Of a DNA stretch of 57,973 nt, positions 17,252-24,931 are shown one piece after another; position 1 is the stretch's first letter, and each line of letters begins with the position of its first letter. The DNA is from Sphaerobacter sp. (GTDB lineage Bacteria; Chloroflexota; Chloroflexia; Thermomicrobiales; Thermomicrobiaceae). The notes beneath the pieces were generated by a model. The model did not search any database. It was not told the origin of the DNA and was given only the letters and a program-made list of their open reading frames with translations. The position numbers and the translations under genes are program-made. The stretch lies in contig JASBVL010000021.1 of NCBI GenBank assembly GCA_029961075.1, positions 1-57,973 of the forward strand, given 5' to 3'.

Positions 17252-19122
17252 AGCTTGAAGAGTTGCTCCGATCGGTCGAGGGACCGGAGTTCGAGGCCAA
17301 GGCCGCGCAAGGCGGACTCCCCGGCGATCTCTGGGAGACGTACTCCGCATTCGCAAATTCCAGCGGCGGTGTGATTGTGCTCGGGCTCCGGGAAACGTCG
17401 GAAGGTTTCGTCCCCGTTGGTCTGAAATCACCCGCCAAGCTCCGTAAAGCCCTGTTCGACGGGCTCAACGATCGCTCGAAGGTGAGCGCCAACATCCTGG
17501 GCGAGAGCGACGTCCGTGAGGAGACCGTTGACGGAAAGCGGTTGCTCATCATCCGGGTGCCGAAGGCGCCGCGGAGCCTCCGACCCATCTTCATCAACGG
17601 GAATCCCATGCTCGGTACCTTCCGCCGGCTTGGGGGGGCCGACTACCGGTGCCCCGAGGAGGTGATACGCCGGATGTGGGCGGAGACCGCCGATGTCCGG
17701 GACGCGAAGATCCTCCACGGCTTTGACCTGAACGACCTCGACCGGGATTCGCTCGCAGCCTACCGCAACCTGTTCCGAACGGCAGCACCGGGTCATGTGT
17801 GGCAAGCACTGGATGACCATGAACTCCTCCGCAATCTTGGTGGATGGCGGCGGGATCGGGAATCGGGGGAAGAAGGGCTGACGCTGGCAGGTTTGCTCAT
17901 GTTCGGCCGTCAACAGCCGATCCTCGATGCGCTGCCCCGCTTCCACGTGGACTACCGGGAGGTGGATGCGGCCGATTCCGAGGTGCGGTGGTCGTACCGC
18001 CATACCGTTGACGGGACGTGGTCTCCCAACTTGTTCGAGTACTACCGGCGCACGATCGCGCGGCTGACGCGTGATCTTGCGATCCCGTTCCGCCTTCAGA
18101 ACCTCCAGCGCGTGGACGACAGCCACGTCGCGGAGGCGTTGCGCGAGGCGACGGTCAACGCGCTGATCCATGCCGACCACGAAGCCAGCGGCGGCATCGT
18201 CATCGTTCGTCAGCCGCACTTGATGCGCTTCGAGAATCCCGGTGACTTGAGAGTGCCGTTCGAGCAGGCGCTGGTAGGAGGGATCAGCGATTGCCGAAAC
18301 CCATCGCTGCAGCGGATGTTCCGTATGGTGGGCTTGGGTGAGCAAGCTGGATCGGGCATTCCCAAGATGCAGCGTGCCTGGGCGGAGCAGATGTGGCGCG
18401 CGCCCGATCTCTGGGAAGATCCGGAGTCCTACCGCACGATCCTCTTACTTCCCACCGTGTCGCTGCTCCCTGAAGCATCGCTCCAGGAACTCCGCGCGCT
18501 CTATGGAGAAGATCGGTTTTCGTCCCTGTCGCAGGATCAGGTGCTCGCGGCAGTCACCGCGCACGTTGAGGGGCAGGTGACGCGGAATCGCCTGGCGACC
18601 ATGACGCCGATGCATCCCGCGGATATCGCCGTCATGCTGAGAGAGATGACGCAGGACGGACTGCTCGAGCCCGTCCAGTCGCGGCGCGGAGTCTATCGCC
18701 TCCCGCGAGAGATACCGCAAAGCTCCTTACATTCCGCCGAAAGCTCCTCATATTCCGCCGAGAGCTCCTCACATTCTAGGACCAGCACCTCACATTCTGG
18801 AGTGCTAGGAGCGGGCAGTGTTGAGGAATGGGAACTGCTGCTTCGGATCGCGGAGCCGGCGAGGAAGCAGCGGTGGCTCCCGCGGGCGACCATGCGAGCC
18901 ATTATCGTCGCTCTCTGCCGGGTTCGGGGTTTGCGCCTAGCCGAGCTCGCTGAACTGGTGGATCGAAAACCACAGTCGCTGCGGAATCAGTACCTGATCC
19001 CGTTGATGGAGGAGGGTCAACTTCGCTATCTCTACCCGGGCGAACCAACCCACCCACAGCAGGCGTACCTCGCTACTGGTGCCGAGAAGGCAGTGGAATC
19101 GAGGCAGGAGAGCGAGTCATGA
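17248..19122 (+). CDS. AlbA_2/Schlafen-type ATP-binding protein with HATPase_c_4 domain
   Basis: 624 aa. Residues 1-130 are an AlbA_2 (divergent AAA-4/Schlafen-like) domain: EGPEFEAKAA, SAFANSSGGVIVLGL, LLIIRVPKAPRSLRP. Residues about 290-370 match the C-terminal HATPase_c_4 module (AEALREATVNALIHADHEA ... MRFENPGDLRVP ... NPSLQRMFRMVGLGEQAGSG). A winged-helix region follows at about 425-490. Four 7-residue Ser/His repeats occupy 492-519. The last about 95 aa carry another helix-turn-helix-like segment (RLAELAELVDRKPQSLRNQY). Such proteins often sit in restriction or defence operons, and here the start overlaps the stop of a restriction remnant. GTG start. Function is probably regulatory or accessory to DNA defence. 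Its stop overlaps the stop of the convergent ABC gene within a TCATGA. Confidence 0.82.
   Translation: MKLEELLRSVEGPEFEAKAAQGGLPGDLWETYSAFANSSGGVIVLGLRETSEGFVPVGLKSPAKLRKALFDGLNDRSKVSANILGESDVREETVDGKRLLIIRVPKAPRSLRPIFINGNPMLGTFRRLGGADYRCPEEVIRRMWAETADVRDAKILHGFDLNDLDRDSLAAYRNLFRTAAPGHVWQALDDHELLRNLGGWRRDRESGEEGLTLAGLLMFGRQQPILDALPRFHVDYREVDAADSEVRWSYRHTVDGTWSPNLFEYYRRTIARLTRDLAIPFRLQNLQRVDDSHVAEALREATVNALIHADHEASGGIVIVRQPHLMRFENPGDLRVPFEQALVGGISDCRNPSLQRMFRMVGLGEQAGSGIPKMQRAWAEQMWRAPDLWEDPESYRTILLLPTVSLLPEASLQELRALYGEDRFSSLSQDQVLAAVTAHVEGQVTRNRLATMTPMHPADIAVMLREMTQDGLLEPVQSRRGVYRLPREIPQSSLHSAESSSYSAESSSHSRTSTSHSGVLGAGSVEEWELLLRIAEPARKQRWLPRATMRAIIVALCRVRGLRLAELAELVDRKPQSLRNQYLIPLMEEGQLRYLYPGEPTHPQQAYLATGAEKAVESRQESES
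18721..18804 (+). repeat. Four 21-bp coding repeats (Ser/His heptads)
   Basis: In-frame tandem units translating SSLHSAE, SSSYSAE, SSSHSRT, STSHSGV. DNA units share AGCTCCTCACATTC. They form a flexible linker in the AlbA-type protein and could vary in number by slippage. Confidence 0.7.
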
Positions 19123-19983
19123 GGGCGGCTGACAACCCCCCTGCACCCACAGGTACGCGTCCTCCAGTGTCGGCGCGACCGGGGTGGCGGGCAGGCCGGG
19201 CGGGAGGGGGCCGACGACCCGGACCCGCGCCTGCGCGCCGTGGAGCGTCATCTGGCTGACCTGGCAGGCGCCCAGGGTCGCCTCGACCGCGCCGGCCGGC
19301 ACGGTCACCTCGTGCACCTGGCCCGCGGCGAGCGCGCGGATCGCCTCGACGCTCCCGCAGGCGCGGACCGTGCCGCGCTGGAGGATGAGCACCTGCGCCG
19401 CGCCCGCCTCGACATCGGTCGGGACATGGCTGCTCAGGATCACCACCCGCTCGCCCGGCGGCCCGGCGATCAGCCGGAGCACCCGGCCGCGCTCGGCGGC
19501 GTCGAGGCCGGTCAGCGGCTCGTCCAGGATCAAGAGGCGCGGGCGGCCGAGCAGCGCCTGGGCCAGGGCGGCCAGCCGCGCCTGCCCGCCGGAGAGCGTC
19601 TGGAGCCGCCGGTCGGCCACGGCGCCGAGGCCGAGGCGGTGGAGGAGCGCGTCCGCCTGCGGCTCGGGCGGGACCCCCTTCAGCCGCGCCACGTAGTGGA
19701 GCAGGGCGCGCGGGGTGAGGTGGCCCGGCAGGTCGATCTCCTGCGGCAGGTAGCCGATGCGGCGGCGCAGCGGGCGCGGGTCGGCGCCGTAGTCGCGCCC
19801 GGCGAAGCAGGCGCGCCCCGCGTCCGGCCGCAGCGCGGTCGCCAGGATGCGCAGCAGCGTCGTCTTGCCCGAGCCGTTCGGGCCGAGCACGGCGAGCACG
19901 CCCGGGCCGGCGCGCAGGGAGACCCCCCGCAGCGCCGGCACGTCGCCGTAGCGCTTGGTCAGCCCCGCCGCGATCAGCTCCAC
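19117..19983 (-). CDS. ABC transporter ATP-binding protein
   Basis: 288 aa ATPase of an ABC-2 type exporter. Walker A GPNGSGKTTLL near 34-44, Q-loop YLPQEI, signature LSGGQARLAALAQ, Walker B LLILDEPLTGLD, H-loop SSHVP. A C-terminal accessory part (about 210-288) is less conserved. It is the last gene of the minus-strand operon that starts at 27834. The ATG at 19983 overlaps the end of the permease gene (stop at 19974) by ten bases. It likely energises the permease at 19974-20852; pairing with the larger permeases is also possible. Confidence 0.88.
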   Translation of the reverse strand: MELIAAGLTKRYGDVPALRGVSLRAGPGVLAVLGPNGSGKTTLLRILATALRPDAGRACFAGRDYGADPRPLRRRIGYLPQEIDLPGHLTPRALLHYVARLKGVPPEPQADALLHRLGLGAVADRRLQTLSGGQARLAALAQALLGRPRLLILDEPLTGLDAAERGRVLRLIAGPPGERVVILSSHVPTDVEAGAAQVLILQRGTVRACGSVEAIRALAAGQVHEVTVPAGAVEATLGACQVSQMTLHGAQARVRVVGPLPPGLPATPVAPTLEDAYLWVQGGCQPPS

Positions 19984-20852
19984 GCCGCCGTCTCCCGCCC
20001 GACGAGCCGCGTGCCCTGCCAGAGCAGCACCAGGCCGGCGACCAGCAGGACCAGGGTGGCGGCGAGCACGCCCGGCGCCTGGCTCAGATGCAGCAGGACC
20101 TCCTCCGGTTGGTGCGCCTGCGGCATGACCGGCGCGAGCACGCCCTGCCAGGCCAGCAGGACGAGCGTGCCCCAGGCGCCGAGCGGGGCGGTCAGCCCGG
20201 CGACCATGCCCCAGCGCGCCGCGGTGTAGAGCGCGCCGCCCGCCAGCCCGAGCATCGGCCCGAGCCAGAGGAGCACTAGGCGCCAGAGGACCAGCCGCGG
20301 CTCCTCGATCCAGACGACGGCCAGCAGCGCGAGGGCCAGCGTGAGGTTGCCGGCCAGCACCAGCCCGAGCCGGACGTAGAGCAGCTCGAGCGGCGTGACC
20401 GGGCTGATCCGCTCGATCTCCGCCAGCGTCCGCCCGGCGGGCCGGAAGGCGTAGGCCACCCCGGCCGCGGCCAGCACCGGCGCGCCGAGCGCGAAGGCCA
20501 GCGAGAGGAGGCCGCCCAGCCCGATCCCGGCGACGAGCAGGCCGAGGGCGAGCACCAGCGCCCCGGCCCAGAGGACGGCGTGGTCGACCAGCGCGAGCTG
20601 GGCGCGCGCCAGCGCCAGCCAGTGCCGGGCGCCCGTCACCGGGGCGTCGTCCCAGACGAGGTCGCCCTGCGGCTCGGCGCGCGCGGCCACCAGCGGCGCC
20701 AGCCGGGCGATGAGCCCGGCGGTGTCGGCCGGGTCCGGCTCCGGCGCGTCGTAGGCGGCGAGCCGCGCCGCCAGCGGGCCCAGGTCGCCCAGCGCGGCCC
20801 GCTCCTCAGGCGAGAGACCGGCGGCCAGATCGGACCGGCGCTGCCGGGTCAT
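19974..20852 (-). CDS. Multispan membrane protein with N-terminal cytosolic domain (ABC permease and possible anti-sigma role)
   Basis: 292 aa from ATG at 20852, chosen for AAGGAGGGATGGCCC just upstream. Residues 1-95 are soluble (LSPEERAALGDLGPLAARLA ... WDDAPVTGARHWL), followed by about seven hydrophobic segments (VLWAGALVLALGLLVAGIG, SLAFALGAPVLAAAGVAYAF, LGLVLAGNLTLALALLAVV and so on). Its start lies 47 bases inside the sigma-factor gene, an arrangement typical of an ECF sigma factor with its membrane-bound regulator, while its end overlaps the ABC ATPase. It may therefore be both transporter permease and anti-sigma; no zinc-finger anti-sigma motif is visible, so the latter is inference. 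Confidence 0.65.
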   Translation of the reverse strand: MTRQRRSDLAAGLSPEERAALGDLGPLAARLAAYDAPEPDPADTAGLIARLAPLVAARAEPQGDLVWDDAPVTGARHWLALARAQLALVDHAVLWAGALVLALGLLVAGIGLGGLLSLAFALGAPVLAAAGVAYAFRPAGRTLAEIERISPVTPLELLYVRLGLVLAGNLTLALALLAVVWIEEPRLVLWRLVLLWLGPMLGLAGGALYTAARWGMVAGLTAPLGAWGTLVLLAWQGVLAPVMPQAHQPEEVLLHLSQAPGVLAATLVLLVAGLVLLWQGTRLVGRETAAWS

Positions 20853-21498
20853 GGGCCATCCCTCCTTCCGGGTGCGTGGCGTGGCCTGGAGTGGGGTGCG
20901 CGGTGCCGTTTGGGGCGGTGTACTCCGTGGTGAGCCAGCCCTGCAGCCGCCGCAGGCCATGGAACAGGCGGCTCTTGACGGTGCCGACGGCGACGCCGGT
21001 CACCTCGGCGATCTCGGCCAGCGACAGGTCGTGGTAGAAGCGGAGCACGATGGCCTCCCGCTGGTGGGGCGGCAGCCGCTGCAGCGCTGCCGCCACCGCC
21101 CGACGGTCGTCGTCGCGCAGCACCAGGTCGAGCGCGCCGGGCGCCGGGTCCGGGATGTCGATGAGCGGGTCGTCATCCGGCGCCGCGGTGAGTGGGGCGA
21201 TCGCCTGCCGTCGCGCGGTCACGCGCAGGTGGTCGAGCGCCAGGTTGCGGGCGATGGCGAAGGCCCAGGGGCGGAAGCGGTCCGGCGGCGCGCCGCGATA
21301 GGTGACCAGGCGGGTGAACGTCTCCTGCACCAGGTCCTCGGCCTGCTGGCGGTCGCCGGTCAGGCGGAAGAGGAAGGCGAGGAGCGGCGCGTGGTAGCGC
21401 GGCACCAGCGTCTCCAGCGCGCTGACGTCGCCCGCCAGCACGCGGCGGTAGAGCGCCTCGTCAGTGGTGGTGCTGTCGGTCGCTCGCGGCTCGCTCAT
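20806..21498 (-). CDS. ECF-type RNA polymerase sigma factor
   Basis: 230 aa. Region 2: ALETLVPRYHAPLLAFLFRL, DRQQAEDLVQETFTRLV, RFRPWAFAIARNLALDHLR. Region 4: LQRLPPHQREAIVLRFYHDL, SLAEIAEVTGVAVGTVKSRL. A 35-aa low-complexity tail follows (HPTPGHATHPEGG). ATG at 21498 is chosen because GGGGAG has proper spacing and because it forms an ATGA overlap with the stop of the upstream permease gene; the ATG at 21504 sits too close to the ribosome site. It is coupled both upstream and downstream within an ABC operon, so it probably controls this operon or envelope genes. Confidence 0.9.
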   Translation of the reverse strand: MSEPRATDSTTTDEALYRRVLAGDVSALETLVPRYHAPLLAFLFRLTGDRQQAEDLVQETFTRLVTYRGAPPDRFRPWAFAIARNLALDHLRVTARRQAIAPLTAAPDDDPLIDIPDPAPGALDLVLRDDDRRAVAAALQRLPPHQREAIVLRFYHDLSLAEIAEVTGVAVGTVKSRLFHGLRRLQGWLTTEYTAPNGTAHPTPGHATHPEGGMAHDPAAPVRSGRRSLA

Positions 21499-22153
21499 CG
21501 CCATCTCCCCGGCCGCCGCGCGGCGAGGCACGCGTTCAGCGTCAGCGGGCCTGCGCCGGCCGCGGTCAGCAGCGCGCGGTTCCACCCGGCGTGGACGCCC
21601 TCGGCCGGGCGGCGGTGGTTGAAGAGATACAGCAGCCCGCTCACCTCGCGGCCGGCGAGGATCTCGAACCACCAGTACCCTACCACGGCGCCGGCCGCGA
21701 TCCAGTAGCTCCCGGTCAGGTTGCCCAGGAGCAGCGCGATGCCGAGCAGGTAGACGGCCGGTGCCAGCGCCGGGCGCAGGGTGTCCCCCAGTGGGTAGGG
21801 GCCGAGCGCGAGCCGGAAGGCGAGCGCCCCCAGCAGCGCGGCCACCAGGACCAGCCCCGCCGCGCCGACGGTGCGCGCCAGCGGCAGGCGCCAGGGGGGT
21901 CCGGGCAGGTGCGCCGCAGCTCGGCGAACCCGGCCTCCCGCTCCACCCCCATCAGGTGGGCCGCCCCGAGCGTCGCGAGCGGCAGGACGTGCTCGAAGCC
22001 CCAGGTGATCCCGTCGAGGGCCGATATCCCGGCCCGGCCGCGCACCGCGCTCCAGACATGCAGCCCGTCGGCCGGCAGGAGGACGAGCGGCAGCGTCGCG
22101 GCGACGCCGAAGGCGACCTTCGCCTCGTACCAGGCAGCGCTGCTAGGGCGCAC
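21495..22153 (-). pseudogene. ABC-2-like membrane permease, frameshifted paralogue of 24197-24931
   Basis: GTG at 22153 opens VRPSSAAWYEAKVAFGVAAT ... GAAHLMGVEREAGFAELRRT, matching the intact paralogue's WYEARVVFGAS ... GAAHLMGVERQEGFHELRRT. After PDPP the frame changes: the DNA reads GGA, six C, TGG, where seven C would continue into WRLPLARTVG, matching the paralogue's WRLPLLRTAG. The second part then runs in the other frame through LLGNLTGSYWIAAGAVVGYW to the stop at 21495. One missing base near 21894-21899 explains everything, so this may be a recent mutation, a slippage site or a sequencing error. The start overlaps the stop of the upstream gene and the stop overlaps the sigma start. 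Confidence 0.8.
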
Positions 22154-24179
22154 CGGCCACCTCCCGCACCCAGGCGGCCAGTTCATCCGGCTCCAGGCTC
22201 CGCAGCGTCTCCTCCTCGGCAATCATCCGGGCGATGACCTCCCGCAGGCCCGCCTCGCCGTGCCGAACATCGACCTCGCGCAGCGCTCTGGCCACCGGGG
22301 CTGCGTACGGCATACCAGACGCGGTCAGCTCTTGCTCGAACCGCTTCGGATCATCGCCGGCCACGTGCCGTGCCCAGAGGTAAAACTGCGCGCCGTCGAA
22401 CACGGAGCTCCCGTCGGGATCGCCCCCGGCCAGAGACCACAGGTCCGCCGCCAGCGCGGTGCCGATGAAGTAGCGGCGATCGAAGGCGTAGCGCTTCACA
22501 TCCTCGGGAGTGCTCTGGCTGATGACCACGAGCGGCTGGCACCCGGCCGGGGGCGTCTGATAGGGCATGCCGGGGGCCGGCAGGCTATCGAGGATGGCCA
22601 GCGTGAGCCCCTTGGGCGCGGGGCCGGGGAAGTAGCGCGCGAGATCGGCCAGCACCGCCTCGTACTCGGGTATGAGCGCCCGGGCCCTGGGCAGGAGCGC
22701 CTCCGGAGCCACGATCGTGCTCGCCCCAACCTGTTCAGTCCGCAGTCGCGGCGAGGCGAAGAGGACGACCCAGGTGGCCCGCTCGCTGGCGAAGGTCGTG
22801 TCGCCGGTCGCCGGCAGGTTCGAGAAGACGCCCCAGCCCTCCGGCACGGTCACGGCGAGGTGGAACGCCGCCGGTGGATGGGTAGGCTCGGACCAATCGG
22901 GTGGCGCCAGCATGCGGCCGGGCACCGGGTACCACCCGCCGGAGTGGGCCAGGCGCACGCCATCCGCCGCGGTGAAGGTGACTGGATACGGAGTTTGGTC
23001 GAAGCCGGCGATGAAGGCCCAGATCGGCCCGGCGTAGGCAAGACGCAGGTCGCGCGTCGCGCCCGGTGCCAGCGGCTCGGACAAGGTCAGCGTGAGCACG
23101 TCCCCGTCCCGCGCGTAGGGCAGGCTGGACATGGTGATCGCCAGATCCCGGTGCAGCGTCAGCGTCGCGGCCGTGATCGGCTCGCTTCCGGCGTTGCGCA
23201 GCGTAAAGCGCGCATCGAAGCGGGGTGATGCCGGGTCGGTGAGATCGACCGCGATCTCCCAGGCGTCGATCGTCTCCACCGCGGCGGTCGCGAGATCGCC
23301 GGGGCCTGGCAGCGGCCGGGGTTTGCCACGATCGACCGCCCGCGCCTCCCAGGCGCGCACCTGCTGGACGTAGGCGGTGGCACTCGCAGCGGCCACCACC
23401 AGCGCAGCCAGCGCCAGCGCGGCGGGGACCAGCGGCGCGCGCCGCCGTCGCCGCGCGGCGACGCGGGCGACGACCAGCGCCACGCCGAGCGCAGCCAGCC
23501 CGGCGTAGAAGAGGTTGAACCAGACCGGCAGCGCCCCCTCGAAGAGTCGCCCCCACAGCTCCTCGTAGCTCCCGGTGTCGCTGCGCATGAAGTCGAGCAG
23601 CTCTGCGCCGGGGATGCCCAGATTCCGCCGGCCGAGGAAGACCGGCAGCCCCAGGCAGCCGAGCCAGCCCCCGGCCAGCAGCGGGTAGACCCAGCGACGC
23701 GGGCCGAGCCAGGAGACCAGCAGCCAGCCGACCGCGGTGCAGAAGGCGACGGTGATGGTGGCCTCCAGCACGAACGTCGGCAGCCCTCGCCAGAGGGACG
23801 AGGCCGGCCCGGCCCGGCCGGCGATCGCGACCGCGGCGACCTGCGTCGGCAGCAGCGCCACGACCCCCGCCAGCCAGCGGCCGAGCAGCACCTCAGCTCC
23901 GGTCGGGTACGACTCCTCCAGCGAGGCGAAGCGCGTGCGCTGGCTCCGCCCGGCCCCGGCCGCGCCGAGCAGGAGCGCCGCCAGCGAGCTGATGCCGATG
24001 CTGAAGTGCCCGAGGTCCCGGTTCAGCGCCGCCTCGGGCGAGATCACGGCTTGGTCGCGGAAGACGTAGATCACGAACGCCGACCAGGCTGCCAGCAGCA
24101 GCGGGTAGGCCCAGTGGCGCACCAGCAGCCGCAGCTCCAGGCGCCAGGCCGCCAGGAAGCGGCGCGTCAGGTCACGCAT
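22143..24179 (-). CDS. ABC permease fused to an M1-peptidase-like extracellular domain (copy A)
   Basis: 678 aa from ATG at 24179 (AGGGGG upstream), matching the start of its paralogue. Residues 1-270 hold seven membrane spans (HWAYPLLLAAWSAFVIYVF, FSIGISSLAALLLGAAG, LEATITVAFCTAVGWLLVSW, WFNLFYAGLAALGVALVV, LALAALVVAAASATAYV). The rest is extracytoplasmic: a beta-rich M1 N-domain-like part (FDARFTLRNAGSEPITAATL, RDLRLAYAGPIW, FHLAVTVPEGWGVFSN) and a helical part with TALAADLWS where M1 aminopeptidases have HExxHxxWG. Zinc and catalytic residues are absent. The N-terminal about 500 aa appear identical to copy B, while the last about 175 aa differ. Probable role is an exporter component with a peptide- or protein-binding module; not a peptidase. 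Confidence 0.75.
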   Translation of the reverse strand: MRDLTRRFLAAWRLELRLLVRHWAYPLLLAAWSAFVIYVFRDQAVISPEAALNRDLGHFSIGISSLAALLLGAAGAGRSQRTRFASLEESYPTGAEVLLGRWLAGVVALLPTQVAAVAIAGRAGPASSLWRGLPTFVLEATITVAFCTAVGWLLVSWLGPRRWVYPLLAGGWLGCLGLPVFLGRRNLGIPGAELLDFMRSDTGSYEELWGRLFEGALPVWFNLFYAGLAALGVALVVARVAARRRRRAPLVPAALALAALVVAAASATAYVQQVRAWEARAVDRGKPRPLPGPGDLATAAVETIDAWEIAVDLTDPASPRFDARFTLRNAGSEPITAATLTLHRDLAITMSSLPYARDGDVLTLTLSEPLAPGATRDLRLAYAGPIWAFIAGFDQTPYPVTFTAADGVRLAHSGGWYPVPGRMLAPPDWSEPTHPPAAFHLAVTVPEGWGVFSNLPATGDTTFASERATWVVLFASPRLRTEQVGASTIVAPEALLPRARALIPEYEAVLADLARYFPGPAPKGLTLAILDSLPAPGMPYQTPPAGCQPLVVISQSTPEDVKRYAFDRRYFIGTALAADLWSLAGGDPDGSSVFDGAQFYLWARHVAGDDPKRFEQELTASGMPYAAPVARALREVDVRHGEAGLREVIARMIAEEETLRSLEPDELAAWVREVAGAP
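22674..24149. repeat. 1,476-bp direct duplicate, copy A
   Basis: Matches 25446-26921 with a constant offset of 2,772 bases. Every reading-frame translation I compared over this span was identical in the two copies, and the flanks diverge abruptly at both ends (at AGGCGCCAGGC on one side and GAGCGCCCGGGC on the other). Confidence 0.88.
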
Positions 24180-24196
24180 CGTCCAGCCCCCTGTCT

Positions 24197-24931
24197 TCAT
24201 CCCTCGTGGCCGCGTCCCTTCGGCACGCGGCCCGCCCCTCCCACCGGGCGCTTGCCGAACCGTCCGGCCTCCCGCCAGCCGGGGCGCCGGGCGGCCCACA
24301 GCGCGTTGAGCACCAGCAGCCCCACGCCGATCCCCACCAGCAGCGCGCGGTTCAGCCCGTCGCTGACGCCGTCGACCGGGTAGGTTCGGTTGAAGAGGAA
24401 GAGCGTGCCGGTCACCTCGCCGCGCGTGATCAGCTCGACGAACCAGTAGCCGAGCACGCCCCCGGCGGCGACCCAGTAGTTCCCGGTGACGTTCCCGAGC
24501 AGCAGCCCCAGCCCCAGCAGGAAGAGCGCCGGAGCCAGCGCCGGCAGCACCGTCTCACCCAGGTCGTACGACCCGTAGCTGAGCCGGAAGCAGAGCATGG
24601 TCAGCAGCAGCGGCAGCAGCAGGGTCGCGATCGCCCCGGCCGTGCGCAGCAGTGGCAGCCGCCAGGGCGACTCCGGGTAGGTCCGGCGCAGCTCGTGGAA
24701 ACCCTCCTGCCGCTCGACCCCCATCAGGTGCGCCGCCCCCAGCCCGGCGGCCAGCCCCGTGGTCAGCTCGAAGACCCGGGTGATCTCCCACTCCGTGGCC
24801 GGCTCCAGCCGCTGGCTCCAGATGAACCACTGAAAGAGCGCCATCAGCGGCGGAATCAGCGCCGCCAGCGCCGCGGAGGCGCCGAAGACGACGCGTGCCT
24901 CGTACCAGGCGATGCTCCTAGCGCGCACCAC
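24197..24931 (-). CDS. ABC-2-like membrane permease subunit
   Basis: 244 aa with about six hydrophobic spans (VVFGASAALAALIPPLMALF, LLPLLLTMLCFRLSYG, LAPALFLLGLGLLLGNVTG, NYWVAAGGVLGYWFVELI, ALLVGIGVGLLVLNALWAA). The cytosolic loop GAAHLMGVERQEGFHELRRT is kept in the broken paralogue downstream. GTG at 24931 overlaps the stop of the upstream big permease gene by 14 bases. The stop TGA forms an ATGA with an alternative ATG of the next gene. Membrane partner of the big permease and of the ABC ATPase at 26944-27834. The C-terminal 25 aa are basic (RFGKRPVGGAGRVPKGRGH). Confidence 0.75.
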   Translation of the reverse strand: MVRARSIAWYEARVVFGASAALAALIPPLMALFQWFIWSQRLEPATEWEITRVFELTTGLAAGLGAAHLMGVERQEGFHELRRTYPESPWRLPLLRTAGAIATLLLPLLLTMLCFRLSYGSYDLGETVLPALAPALFLLGLGLLLGNVTGNYWVAAGGVLGYWFVELITRGEVTGTLFLFNRTYPVDGVSDGLNRALLVGIGVGLLVLNALWAARRPGWREAGRFGKRPVGGAGRVPKGRGHEG

